Positions 1 through 11,030 of a stretch of DNA of 64,000 bases are shown here, piece after piece. Source of the stretch: Armillaria gallica. Taxonomy: Eukaryota > Basidiomycota > Agaricomycetes > Agaricales > Physalacriaceae. The stretch spans positions 2,356,001 to 2,420,000 of the forward strand of contig JBANDB010000003.1 in NCBI GenBank assembly GCA_037576215.1, given 5' to 3'. The position numbers and the translations under genes are program-made. Position 1 is the first letter of the stretch. Every line of letters begins with the position of its first letter. The notes beneath the pieces are model-generated. The model was not told the origin of the DNA and searched no databases. It was given only the letters and a program-made list of their open reading frames with translations.

Positions 1-1640
1 CCTGAAGACGATTGACTTCAAAAACGAAGAATCACAGAGGTCGAAATATCTCATATATCCACATCAGTCACGAATTTAACGTGTTCTAATAGATGCCTAA
101 CAAAGGCTTTATTATACCGGGATTTTGGCGTTGATGTCGTGTTGCCTGAGGATCGCCTATGTCCTCCAGTATGTAATGGCATATTGTGTCGTTCATCTCT
201 TTTTGAGGTCTTCATTTATCCAGGTGCCAAATAGGTTGGCCGTCGTCGATCATTATCTCGAAGAACTGATGTGTGACGGGATGTAGATTGAACTATATGC
301 TCTGGATACAAGACATTATGCAGGAACACCCGTCCTCAAGTGTATGCGGAATTGATATGTATGTCCTTTTCTCCGCCAATTAGTGATATATTGATTTTCT
401 CTCGCAAGAGGTACAGGCGCTTCTGCAATCTACCCTCTGCTCGCATATAAACTTGAACTGGACTGGTCACTCGTAGCTACTGGTGAGTCAAAATCTAGGC
501 CTAAATGCCTCAGTACAATAAACTCATGAAAAAAAACTCGTAGAGCTCGACGACACGTCTTTTCAACTAGCCGAATCCAACATCTCAAGAAACCATCTTG
601 GCAATCGCGTACGCGTATTCCAGGCACATCCCGGCCAACCTATTCTTTTCCCACTAAACACGTACCCTGACGAATCGTGAGTCCCTCGTAGCTGGTCCCA
701 GCTTTTCTCAACATGTATCGCTCAGGTTTTCCTTTACGATGTGTAATCCGCCCTTTTACACATCCTTGGACGAAGTGACGCTGTCAGCAGAGGGGAAGGC
801 TATGGATCCAAACGCTGTAAAGAATAATTATCTGTCTTGGCTGCTTCTCACGCAGACGAAAGGTTTGCACTGGTGTGCCTGTTGAGATGGTAACCCCTGG
901 TGGCGAGGCAGCATTCGTGCGCCAGATAGTGAGGGAGAGTAAGCAGCTAGGGGCACGTTGCAGGTAAGTCTGTTAATCCGAGTCAAAACCAGACTGACGA
1001 GACGAACAGATGGTATACCTCAATGCTGGGAAAGATGTCCTCCCTAACAGAAGTCGTCGATTTGTTGAAAGAGCTTTCTGTGCGTCCATCCAGAGTTAAT
1101 CTTCTCGACACAGAAATGAACGTTTATGCAGATTGATAACTACGCCATCACTGAGTTCGTCCAAGGTCAAACTAGAAGATGGGCAATCGGATGGTCGTTT
1201 ACTGACGAACGGCTACCTGACGTTTGTGTGGCCTCCTTCTTTCTCATGTCACTCATCTGATATCTGAACAGTCAATATCGCGTATATCCAACCCCGCCTT
1301 ACGCTCTCTTATGCCGCCGCACAATAACATCGTGCAATCTGTTCCTGGAGACAAAGTAGCCGATATCTACGAGATCCTCTTGGCCATTAGTGGGTTGGAG
1401 ACAGAGATGTACAATGGGTATGTGCTCGTGAGAGTCAAGGAGGATACTTGGTCAAGGAGCGCGAGACGGAAGAGAAAACGTGACGTCGTTCATCTTCCTT
1501 TGGCCTGCAAGATGGTGTGTACCATTAAAGTTTTCAAAGGTAAAGTTGAATTTCAATGGGTAAGGGGAGCCGGATCGGAGAGAGGGCTGTTTGATAGTTT
1601 CTGTAGTCACATTAGTCGGAAAATACTGGCAGAAAGATAG
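1..1640 (+). CDS. METTL16-type RNA N6-adenosine methyltransferase (5' end outside window)
   Basis: SAM-dependent methyltransferase of the METTL16/RlmF (DUF890) family; METTL16 proteins methylate U6 snRNA. Visible exons are 1-39, 93-168, 224-234, 287-358, 409-482, 544-676, 726-816, 863-963, 1010-1079, 1132-1221 and 1272-1640, all joining in phase, giving 374 visible residues. Key blocks in order: [15 protein letters not shown], the SAM-binding [15 protein letters not shown], the catalytic MCNPPFYTS (NPPF), [29 protein letters not shown], and [10 protein letters not shown]. It ends with the family-typical [12 protein letters not shown] and a TAG. Exon 224-234 is only 11 nt. The N-terminus lies left of base 1; the first readable residues already match the family (DFKNEESQR). 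No vertebrate-like C-terminal VCR region is seen, as in other fungal members. Confidence 0.93.
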
Positions 1641-1844
1641 TCGACGTCCAACCGGGAGGACTGGACTGGTTAACGCTTCTCTTTCAAACACCATCGACGC
1701 GCTTGTTCATTTGTTCACCTTCACGCGTATTTCAAAGACGGCGACTGTCTTCTAGATTCTGGAATGGCGGCTTAGTTCTAATCTCAAGATGGGCGCCGTG
1801 CGCTTTTGTACTCCTGGTACGAAAGCACATCCAGGACACTCAAT

Positions 1845-2955
1845 GTTCGTGAAACATGGGAGATCGAAACCGTAGAAAGAGTGGTGAGTCCTGTGTATGC
1901 CTAGATGAGGGAGACCTCTCACCTTTTATCTAAAATTTGCATTTAGGACTTTGTGGATGCAGGAGGGTACGTCAGGTACTCCGGAGGCACTCGAGAGCAG
2001 TTTGTGACAGACTATCGGGAAACTACGAGCTCTGGTTCGTATGAGCAGTCTACACGAAATATGAGCTGGCCAGGGTATGATGTGGTGAGTTTTAAACTGA
2101 ACGAGCCTGTGGATAGGAAACATCTCACACAATCCAGCGCGCCAGGGAATACGTACCTGCCCGTTATCTTGTGCAAGAGTCAGATCGTCAAGTGAGTTGC
2201 TGGCTACTCGCACGGTGGAGTATATATCAAGATCAGCGCGCGCCTAGGAGCTCTCAGGTCGTGACGAATACTCGTACGAAAGATATAGGAGCAGCGAGGT
2301 AATATCACCACATATATGCTATGGCGAGGCAGTTCTAATGTAACTTTCCGTGAATAGGACGTTGAAATACAGGACCATTACACTGCAGACTATGGTGACG
2401 CCGTTCTGGCTACAACTATGATAGTACTATGTACGGAGGCCTGGCTCCTCATTGGGACGACTACAAAGGCGAGACACATTATCAGTCCGAGATAGGTTCC
2501 GAACCCCAGGCGAGTTTTGAATATCGTGCATCCATGAACATCGAACCTGATGCAATTCTTTCACGCTTAGTATTACTCGCCTTCTGACGCTGTGCGGGAA
2601 TTAGACGTGAGTTTTGCTTCTTTACCACTTTCGAGAGTTGTTATATAATTTTGTCCGTGGCAGGATCATAGTTACGGCTCATACCAGGTCATCTTTGATA
2701 TAGATTCCGCGCACCATGTTAATTGGCCGGATACTCAGGAACAGTCTCATTACCCCGGCAACTACTCCGAATATTATGAAGTGAGTCTCTTTTTGGAAGC
2801 ATAAGAAATTCTACTAATCATCGATGCCAATGTCAGGAATATGAAGGCTCCTGTGAATTTGACGATGGCTATGAGGTAGGTTGAGTGCATGTTATCCACG
2901 GCGGGATCTAATATATTCTCAGTACGAATCGTACTCACCGCCAGCGTCTCCCTAG
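1845..2955 (+). CDS. Possible Tyr- and acidic-rich protein (uncertain model)
   Basis: Not recognised. Several short open segments on the plus strand end at good donor sites and resume after good acceptors, mostly in the same phase. Examples are 1950-2080 (VDAGGYVRYSGGTREQF...), around 2240-2300 (RDEYSYERYRSSE), 2360-2400 (DVEIQDHYTADYGD), 2665-2780 (DHSYGSYQ...NYSEYYE), 2837-2875 (EYEGSCEFDDGYE) and 2924-2955 (YESYSPPASPS, then TAG). The composition is strikingly rich in Tyr, Ser, Glu and Asp. The start and the exons near 2100-2250 and 2400-2580 could not be resolved, so this may be a real low-complexity protein or a decayed one. Confidence 0.35.
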
Positions 2956-3499
2956 CTAGATTCGGACCATGAGGTGAGCTCAGAAATATATTGTCGGGCT
3001 GAGGGCTAAAATACTCCAGGCTCTCGGATCCAGACTCGTATGATGATGATGAAGACTAGACGGGAGGTGGTTGAAGGCGCCAAGAGAAAGAGCGCTTCAC
3101 CGATACATCAAACAACTGCAGGATTAAGTTCCCCCGAGAACGAGACAAAGATCACACGCATGTAGAACCTTCGTATTGAATTGCAAGACCATCCAGATGA
3201 GCGTTATCAGCTCAAAAAAGCAGCAGATAAGCGGCTCGCCAGACGACCCAGTGTGTATGCAGATGAAATGCTAATGGCATCGCCGAATGTTTATCATTCT
3301 TGATAGGTGCAACGGCCAAGGACACTAGAATTCTTTCACTGCAGTGGCAAGCCCTTCTCTGACATTGACCTCAAATGTTCTTCTGTCTTCCGAGCGCAAA
3401 TCAAAGTCGGTCCTTCGCTAGGGTTTCCCATACGCCTTGGGGATACGAGCGATCTCGTACTCTTGGCGCCAAAATAACCTATGAAATGTCGCCTATTGT
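2956..3499. other. Intergenic; holds one fragment of the dispersed ~1-kb repeat
   Basis: No gene is seen. Bases about 3395-3450 match the segment of the dispersed repeat found at 14770, 15730 and 16830 (core GCAAATCAAA, then CTAGGG and TACGCCTTGGG). The fragment lies immediately outside the left arm of the inverted repeat. Confidence 0.5.
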
Positions 3500-4715
3500 C
3501 GTCGTGATCCTGAATCTACGTGCTCGCGCAGGAATCGTCGATAAAATATAGTAGCCTCGCTGGGCACCTGAATCTGAAAAAGCTGAGCGGTGAATTCCTC
3601 TCTGAGCGATTTGCTTCCGCGGACGCTTCCTTCCAAGCAATCAAAATTACTTTGCAAAAATGATATGTTAGTATCTGTTCTCGACTCTTTATTGGAAGAA
3701 TTGAACTTACTTGTATTTCATCCAGATTCTACAACAGGACCGGCGACACCAGGCCTAAACCCACGCCCTCGAAATCGTACCTCCTCACCAAACGGTGATC
3801 TCATCAGCAGAGCGCGCCAGGCGTGGTGAGGATCCGGGGATGTCCGATCCAGCTAGGCGCATACCCGAAGAGCCGGTGGGTTCACCCACCACGACACCAC
3901 CTGGTCGACATGACTCAGCCTTTCACAGCGTCCTTGCCATGCCTCACATGAGACTGTCGATCCTGACCTTTCTGCCAGAATACTCACCCCGCCCCTGTAG
4001 AACCAACGACATGCTCATACGGTACTAAGCATGGCGAAAGAACGTGTGGTCGCGGGTGTCCACGCTTCGCGTCGATATATACCTTCTTTGTTGCGGTACT
4101 GCCCTTCATGGTTTTGATTTTTTCTCAACTGGCTTAATTGGTCTGAGACTTCCCGAAAGAGGCTGCATGTAGGACTCTTGAATTTTCGTATTTTACGCGC
4201 CTGACACCGAACTATGTTCTCCGACGCACCACATCACGAATCCGTCTACAGATACTATGATCAGCTAGTCGAGGCAGAAAGACAATCCTATCAAAGCGAA
4301 AAGACTGCCATTGCTACCGCCCAACAGATCCAGGAGGAACTGAAGGAGCTGCGCCAGGAAACAACGTCGCTGGCATATCTGTGCCAGTGCATCACAGGTA
4401 TGTCCTATTATTCGTTTTCTGTGTTGGGCGATGCCTTATTTTGCCAATACAGCGCGAACGCCTAAGTCTCTACCGTCGCACCCCGTCGCACCCCATCACT
4501 CCATCGACTATCATCCCAAAGCGTAAACGCGAGAATTCTTCCTCGACGGCTCCTGGTATGTCGATACTTATCCGAGACCCTGCCGTTTATGCTGATTCAT
4601 TTGTAGTTAACGGCTCTAGCAGTACAGGCCCGTCGTCTGGAATGCTACAAGTGATTACCAACATCAACCCACTGAAGGAACTCACGAAGAAGAGGCGTAA
4701 AGTGTAGCAGATGTT
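3500..4715 (+). repeat. Left arm of large inverted repeat
   Basis: Reads as the reverse complement of 7275-8480. From about 3560 inward the two arms differ by only scattered substitutions and one 10-bp insertion. Identity stops just after the TAG of the coiled-coil/NLS gene (about 4715). Outside 3560 the match continues at lower similarity to about 3500. The arm carries a broken copy of the coiled-coil/NLS gene plus two further short open frames (3590-3829, 3795-4028) that are also open in the other arm; the sequence does not show whether those are translated. Confidence 0.92.
4214..4707 (+). pseudogene. Small coiled-coil/NLS protein, left-arm copy, frameshifted
   Basis: Same gene as the intact copy at 7284-7767. 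Exon 1 is 4214-4397, intron 4398-4452 (GTATGT...CAG), then exon 2. In exon 2 a 10-bp tandem duplication (GTCGCACCCC twice, about 4476-4495) shifts the frame. The C-terminal part ending in the basic motif KKRRKV is still open, but in a different frame from exon 1. Unless splicing compensates, this copy cannot make the full protein. The start codon, splice sites and final TAG are otherwise kept, so the break looks recent. Confidence 0.8.
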
Positions 4716-5071
4716 ATTTGGAACGTACTACGTAGAGAGTTTAGATGCATGCGTGCGCTTGTAAGAGCAGCTCATTTATCTATATGTCTATGTCCTGTTG
4801 CTTGTGGCTTCTCCATCCTTCGCGTACCGCAATTCATAAATAAGAATTCTTTCAGCACGTATATATCTATCAGGGGCGTACGCTGGAGAATACATACTAA
4901 AGTCGACTCGACGGCAGTTCACGGCAAGTTCGCGGTTGCATCTAAACAGCAGCGTTCATTGCCTGTGTTGTACCCAGGCGTTGAGATGCCTGATGTGCGT
5001 ACGTCGATGTCGTCAAGAATGTCTACATCAATGCAAGCAATGATTATATAGGCATATCCCGAGGAATAAAC

Positions 5072-6400
5072 TTACTTGATGCGAAGATGGTCAAGCAGAG
5101 CTCCCGGAAGGAAGACTTTACTGCACTTAGGACATCGAATACGACCTCGATGGCTCTGCGGTAACTTTGGACAAGGTCTGAGGTCTTTCAGAGCGGCCCA
5201 ACAGATATCCCTTATAACTATGGCAAGTAAAATCAAGGATTGTCGACAAACCAGAACCAACTGACCCGTACAAGTGATAAGGGTTAGGGATTTATCGAAT
5301 GTCTCTAGTGTCTGCCGAATCCTTATACTAGCGTTGAGTCTGGTGAGCTTTATACCCTCTTGGCGGGCTAAATTCTCGATCCTAGGAACGAGTCAGGATG
5401 CATATCTGTAGCGCAAGAAGAAGTGTCACATGGTTTGATTTGCCTGCGTTACATGCTTGTGTTTTGAGAGGTATCCGAAGCTCCATTTGTACAGAGCAGA
5501 CGAGTGCTAGCGACGCTGGTGAAATTGTGCATGTAGCGGCCAATTTGTTCCTTACTTTCATTTGCGCTACCACGTCGGCCTGTCTTAGAGGGGACTCCTA
5601 TGAGACATTAACAGAAAAATCTTCAATAGTTCGCTGGTGGAATTTACCTTGCAATACTCCTCTTCTGCGGCCGTTAGCCCCCTCTCATTTTGAATAACCA
5701 TAAACCGTGCATGTAGTATTTCGGCATGTCTGCGAAGATAAACAATGCTGTCGTCGGTCATTGTTTCGTATGGAAGCCATGAAGCGAAAGGAAGGTATTT
5801 CTTCAGATACGGGAGCCCTCTGAGAGACCGTGGCGAGAGACTGATCGTGTACATTTTTACGGGCCTAGAAATAGGAATCAGACATGGGACGTCAAAGGAA
5901 TATGGACGTAGTTGATTACGCGAAGAGCTGACGAGTACACGTTTCCTATGATTTATAAGACCGTCAAAAATATCCTTGGATCAAAACATCCATACTGAAC
6001 ATGTCCGCACACGAAAAGGAAAAGAGACAGGAAGAAGGTCCGTCATTTGGTTGCAGCACTGCGTTGAAATGTATGAAATTTACCATTACTTAACAGCGAA
6101 TGTCATGCACCAGACACCTGGAACTGCCGAACAGATAGGCCGCGTAGGCAGATTCTGAGAGACCTGATGGAGGGGGCGGTATGTTGCCGACGTTTCGTCT
6201 AGCCTTGATCCAACATATTGCGTTGCGCTGAATGAGATAGAGGAATCTGGAAGATACGAGCTTGACAGTTAAAAGATCGTATGGGCCGAGCCAGCCGAGA
6301 ATCTTGAAAGTGTATCCATGAATTCCATTTAACATAGCCTGTAGTACCAACGAACCTCGACGACAATTTCCGGAGATATTTGGTCAAAGGCGAACTTCAT
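5072..6400 (-). pseudogene. F-box protein with C-terminal Cys motif, nonsense-mutated
   Basis: Lies in the spacer of the inverted repeat. Exon 1 ends at 6356 (FDQISPEIVVE), intron 6303-6355, exon 2 is 6302-6111, intron 6059-6110, exon 3 starts at 6058. The joined text reads ISPEIVVEILGWLGPYDLLT followed by CWIKARRNVGNIPPPPSGLS, the standard agaric F-box signature with its downstream WKxxRRNVP.LPxxP box, and then a Cys cluster and a FRVRTC motif. An in-frame TGA sits at 5983-5981; the reading frame stays open for about 120 codons after it. The last block (5074-5260) ends in CPKCSKVF...H, Zn-finger-like. F-box proteins are SCF ubiquitin-ligase substrate receptors. An ATG 132 bases upstream (6532) is an alternative start. 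Exons between 5600 and 5270 are not resolved. Confidence 0.72.
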
Positions 6401-6562
6401 TGGGCGAACCGTGAATGATGGTGGTAGAATTCCAAGGGGCGCGTGATCATGAAAATTCTTCACGTGGTCGTGGCGTAGCATCGACGTCATCATGAACGCG
6501 CTGCTGTATATAAGTAATGTCGTCGTTCGCAATTCTTTACCACATTCTATAGCTTCCTCAAT

Positions 6563-7120
6563 ATGTCGCTCCCATCATCTACCTCTGCAGAGCTGCTGGC
6601 CGAGGCTGACAGCATCTCAAGACGCCAACAGCTGACACAGTCTATTACCGAGTCTACTCTCCCTATTCTCCTCACCCAAGAAATTGCCACGAACGCGGCA
6701 AAGGAGACCTGCGACCGTGCTTGCCAGAGGGTCGCTATCCTTAAGGTTGAAGTTGAGGTCGCTCGACGACACCAAGAGGCGGTACGAAGCTCGATAAAAG
6801 CTGCCTGGAAGGACGCTAGTGCCCGGCTCTCACTGAGTAAGTTCCTTCTGGTATGACAAGTGTTCCATTGAGCTTATTGGCTGAACACAGATGAACTCGT
6901 CAATGTCAAGGCACTTGTAGAGCAGGACGTAGCCAAGTACGAAGCACGACCTCTCACCCGACTTCAGTCCAAGAAGGTGCATATATTTGCCATTCGCTGC
7001 TTTTCGTGGCCTAATTGCCTACCCGTCCAGGGCCGGAAAATGAAGAAGAATAAATCGCATCTGAAAGGCGGCGGATTGAAAGATACCATACCAGATTCGG
7101 CTGAGGTTGGGGCATGCTAG
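6563..7120 (+). CDS. Small coiled-coil protein in inverted-repeat spacer
   Basis: Three exons, 6563-6836, 6891-6976 and 7031-7120, join in phase to give 149 residues. Introns are 54 bp each (6837-6890, 6977-7030). The protein is mostly charged helix (many Ala, Glu, Arg, Lys; heptad-like L/V spacing from residue 25 to 110) and ends with a Lys-rich tail (GRKMKKNKSHLKGGG) that could act as a nuclear localisation signal. Family not recognised. It resembles the coiled-coil/NLS gene of the flanking arms in size, intron style and layout (helix first, basic tail last), but I see no clear sequence match. It is divergent from the F-box pseudogene. Confidence 0.7.
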
Positions 7121-7274
7121 TAGGTCCAGTCCTCCTCCTTCAGGTGCCGTGTCGCTTATCGAACTAAAAGGATAATCTGAGCTGCATGTATGCGTCTGTT
7201 GCAAGTCTTGTTGTGTTCCAAATACATTGTATTGCGAGAGGATAACCGTTCCGTAAGGGCAATTTTGACCAACT

Positions 7275-8480
7275 AAACATCGCCTACACCTTGCGCCTCT
7301 TCTTCGTGAGTTCCTTCAGTGGGTTAATGTTGGTGATTGCTTGTAGCATTCCAGACGACGGGCCCGTACTGCTAGAGCCGTTAACTACAAATGAATCAGC
7401 ATACACGGCAGGGTCTCGGACAAGTATTGACATACCAGGGGCCGTCGAGGAAGAACCCTCGTGTTTACGCTTCGGGATGGTAGTCGATGGAGTGACAGGG
7501 TGCGATGGTAGAGACTTAGGCGTTCGCGCTATATCGGAAAAATAAGGCATCGCCCAACACAGAAAACGAATAATAGGACATACCTGTGATGCACTGGCAC
7601 AGATATGCCAGCGACGTTGTTTCCTGGCGCAGCTCCTTCAGTTCCTCCTGGATCTGTTGGGCGGTAGCAATGGCAGTCTTTTCGCTTTGATAGGATTGTC
7701 TTTCTGCCTCGACTAGCTGATCGTAGTATCCGTAGACGGATTCGTGATGTGGTGCGTCGGAGAACATAGTTCGGTGTCAGGCGCGTAAAATATGAAAATT
7801 CAAGAGTCCTACATGCAGCCTCTTTCGGGAAGTCTCAGACCAATTAAGCCAGTTGAGAAAAAATCAAAACCATGAAGGGCAGTACCGCAACAAAGAAGGT
7901 ATATATCGACGCGAAGCGTGGACACCCGCGACCACACGTTCTTTCGCCATGCTTAGTACCGTATGAGCATGTCGTTGGTTCTACAGGGGCGGGGTGAGTA
8001 TTCTGGCAGAAAGGTCAGGATCGACAGTCTCATGTGAGGCATGGCAAGGACGCTGTGAAAGGCTGAGTCATGTCGACCAGGTGGTGTCGTGGTGGGTGAA
8101 CCCACCGGCTCTTCGGGTATGCGCCTAGCTGGATCGGACATCCCCGGATCCTCACCACGCCTGGCGCACTCTGCTGATGAGATCACCGTTTGGTGAGGAG
8201 GTACGATTTCGAGGGCGTGGGTTTAGGCCTGGTGTCGCCGGTCCTGTTGTAGAATCTGGATGAAATACAAGTAAGTTCAATTCTTCCAATAAAGAGTCGA
8301 GAACAGATACTAACATATCATTTTTGCAAAGTAATTTTGATTGCTTGGAAGGAAGCGTCCGCGGAAGCAAATCGCTCAGAGAGGAATTCACCGCTCAGCT
8401 TTTTCAAATTCAGGTGCCCGGCAGGGGATTACTGCCGGCACCTATTATCAGAGATTTCTGCACGAGCATGCAGATTCAGG
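7275..8480 (-). repeat. Right arm of large inverted repeat
   Basis: Reverse-complement partner of 3500-4715. The arms enclose a 2.56-kb spacer (4716-7274). The outer end of this arm runs into the dispersed ~1-kb repeat (GGCACCTATTATCAGAG... from about 8437), part of which also reappears inverted at about 3505-3545. No target-site duplication could be identified at the outer ends. Confidence 0.92.
7284..7767 (-). CDS. Small coiled-coil/NLS protein, right-arm copy, intact
   Basis: Exon 1 7767-7584, intron 7529-7583 (55 bp, GTATGT...CAG), exon 2 7528-7284; phase-checked, 142 residues. Residues about 10-58 form a charged helix (VEAERQSYQSEKTAIATAQQ, then EELKELRQE), likely a coiled coil. The middle is Ser/Pro/Thr-rich and the protein ends in LTKKRRKV, very like an SV40-type nuclear localisation signal. 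No catalytic motif is seen and the family is not recognised. The inference is a nuclear dimerising or adaptor protein. The only intact copy of the pair; the left-arm copy carries a 10-bp frameshift. Confidence 0.68.
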
Positions 8481-9302
8481 ACCGAGACAAGAAGGATGAT
8501 TTCAAGTGGCAATTCAGGAACAAAAAGATTTCTGGGCGAGGTCGAAGCTTCTGCCTGCTCGGAAAACCTCGACAAAAAGTTCTCATAAGGCTGTCAGGCA
8601 GCACTAGTCAGGCAGGTAGATTGACGCCTGACCCAGTAGAAAGGTCACAGTGCCAGGTGGAAGCGCCTTTCCCGGTCTTGGGAGTCTCACTATCGAGGGC
8701 GGCGGTGCCATGATCTGCCATCGGAGGATATAGCGCTAGTAATGAACTGCGAGAGATAATAAACGGAATATATTCAAAGTGAAACACACTCTCTGAAGAA
8801 CCAAAGAGTGTCCAGATCAGCGCTAGCATATTCTGCGGGCAATTTAATGATTTCGTCGATGAGGGTACCCTGAATTGAACTGGACGAACAACTGTAAGAC
8901 TTCCACGATTCTGTTTCATGAATAGCGAATAAATAGCATATCCCGGGTCGCTGTAATAGAATTGAACACGTAGCTGACGACGACTAAGGAGCAAACAAAA
9001 TAGGATGGAATCAAATGATACACTTGCAGATTGCTCAGTCAACCGTTATCTCCCGATGGAAAACCGGTAATCTCTGCATTTGTCCTTACCGCAAGTGGCT
9101 TCTTTATGACTGTGCTTCCGTGCCATTGTTGATTAGAGATTTGAGCTGGGGGTTCGAAGAGAAATGTGGTCAGAGGGAAATCGTACGTCATTGCATCGGC
9201 CCGTTATCGCCAAATTTGCCAGAACTCCTGATCGCTGCCCTCAAGGGAAATAAGCCAACATTGGATCCCGACAGCTACCGAATCATTGGTCTTCAGTCTT
9301 GA
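8437..9302 (+). repeat. Dispersed ~1-kb non-coding repeat, single copy A
   Basis: Matches the units of the tandem array at 14.7-17.3 kb along its length. Landmarks: GCACGAGCATGCAGATT at about 8460, a CTCGGAAAACCTCGAC block, the CAGATCAGCGCTAGC block at about 8810, the GGCATATCCCGGGTCGCTGT-like block at about 8935, and GGCCCGTTATCGCC at about 9200. Short frames across it are not shared between copies, so I read it as non-coding. It abuts the right arm of the inverted repeat. Confidence 0.75.
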
Positions 9303-11030
9303 GCGCTGACGCGGACGGCCTAAAGCCACTCTGGAACAGCATTGACATCTTCGGCATTTTATCTTCGCATATCGTTTATCATTCCGGCGCATCGAAACTC
9401 CCTAATGGGCGCCCTTTGATCAATGGCGACTTTCAAAATGAATGCTACGCTCTTGTTATTACACACCTAAGGCTATGTTTGTCTGCTATATTTGAAACGC
9501 GGATGTTGTGACTTGCCGATGGGACTTTACGTTATCCAAGATCACTTGACAATGTTAAATTGACATAACAATTACGTGATGATTTCTTACCGTCTTCGTC
9601 TTGGACTCGCAGACTTCTCTTGCTTAAGTATTCATGATTCTGCGCGCAAGATCAGACACCTATATGCATTACACTATGATCCTTGGGCCGGTACAGCTTC
9701 CTCCCCAACCTTACGATGTGTTGACATTCAATGTTCGTACGATGTCAGGCGCAAACTGAAATACCGCTGCGCCCCTGCGACTTGGATCCTTCTCCGGGCT
9801 TCCACCCGACTCCTACATGGAAACATCTAACAACACGGCAACTTTGACGCTTTGTGAACGTCAGACTCAGTCTACTGATACTCGGAACGTCTGGAATATA
9901 TGCGACACCAGAGTCACGAGCGTGACATGAAGAGAGTATTTTTGCTATCGCGGCCAGAATAACTGTCATTTGCACATACTCAGCGAAGCGACGATGGGAT
10001 CTGTTGAGGTATCGTCCGCCTGTGCGTCGCGATAACTATGAAGGTTACTTTGCTTTGGCGATCGAGACAGGTGAGCTTGCTATCCTCGCTATTCGGGTGA
10101 CTCCTCGTCTTCTTGTCTTTCCCGCCCAAGAACGTACAGATGATATCCATTGAGACGTCGTACAGGGACGGAGGCATCCATAATGAGTACTGGAACGAGA
10201 CCTTTTTGGTATATCGCCGTCACATTTTGCCAATTGGGAAATTACTTTCTCATTGGACTCATTGAGGGGGGCATGACCCTCTTAGGTATGCCTGGACTAG
10301 ACTTTAAGAAACTCAGTGCTCTACGATTACATATGCCTCACAGGCCAATGTCATGAATGGGACTGGTCTTCAAGACCATCTTCTCGCTTAACGGACCTCC
10401 TAAGTCATTCACAACATCATTTTCGACTTCTTGCATTTTCTATCTCCAGTCCCTCTCAATGAACATGTTCGGCAACTGGTCCATTTCTATTGCTAGATGT
10501 GTCCCCAGCCTACGTTCCGCATATATATATTTCCTCAGCAGTATGGTCTACCCGTCCGATGCATGGTGGTCTTCTGTGTCCGCTTTTACTCACTGTGCGC
10601 GCTAGGATTCGGACGTACCAGGGCAGTGCTTGGCGGGCTTCGCCGCCTCTAGCATTCAGCCACTGGGGCTCGCGTCGCACTTACGACTGGTAGACCATCC
10701 GACGTCTGAGGGCATTTTGTTATTCAGGATGTCGGTGTTGTCTTGGAAGGTATATCGAAGAGGGTGGCTCATCCTTCCGACATGTACTCATCCCCTTTCA
10801 ATTGCTGAAGCAAAATAAAGTGGGTGAACATTGCAATCGGCTAGAGCCCATGTCGGGAAGCCCAACAACAAGGTCTACTGGTAATGACTATGGGGTAGTC
10901 ATCACTTAGATTGTTCGCTTCGACAACTTTTCAACCGAAGAATTATTGAGAGAATATGTAGTGTAATTAATATGATATATCTGAACTGTACGATCGTCTC
11001 GGTAAACGGGACCTAGGATGATGGGAAAAC
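9303..11030. other. Unassigned stretch, no supported gene
   Basis: About 1.7 kb with only short open frames. The plus-strand segment around 10170-10330 (WYIAVTFCQLGNYFLIGLIE) looks like one membrane helix, and several donor/acceptor-like sites occur, but no chain of exons could be built and no family is recognised. It may be a decayed membrane-protein gene. Confidence 0.3.

Noticed and set aside
4749..5051. 100-codon plus-strand frame in the inverted-repeat spacer
   Set aside because: Overlaps nothing recognisable, has no splice partners and lies next to the end of the minus-strand F-box gene; treated as chance.
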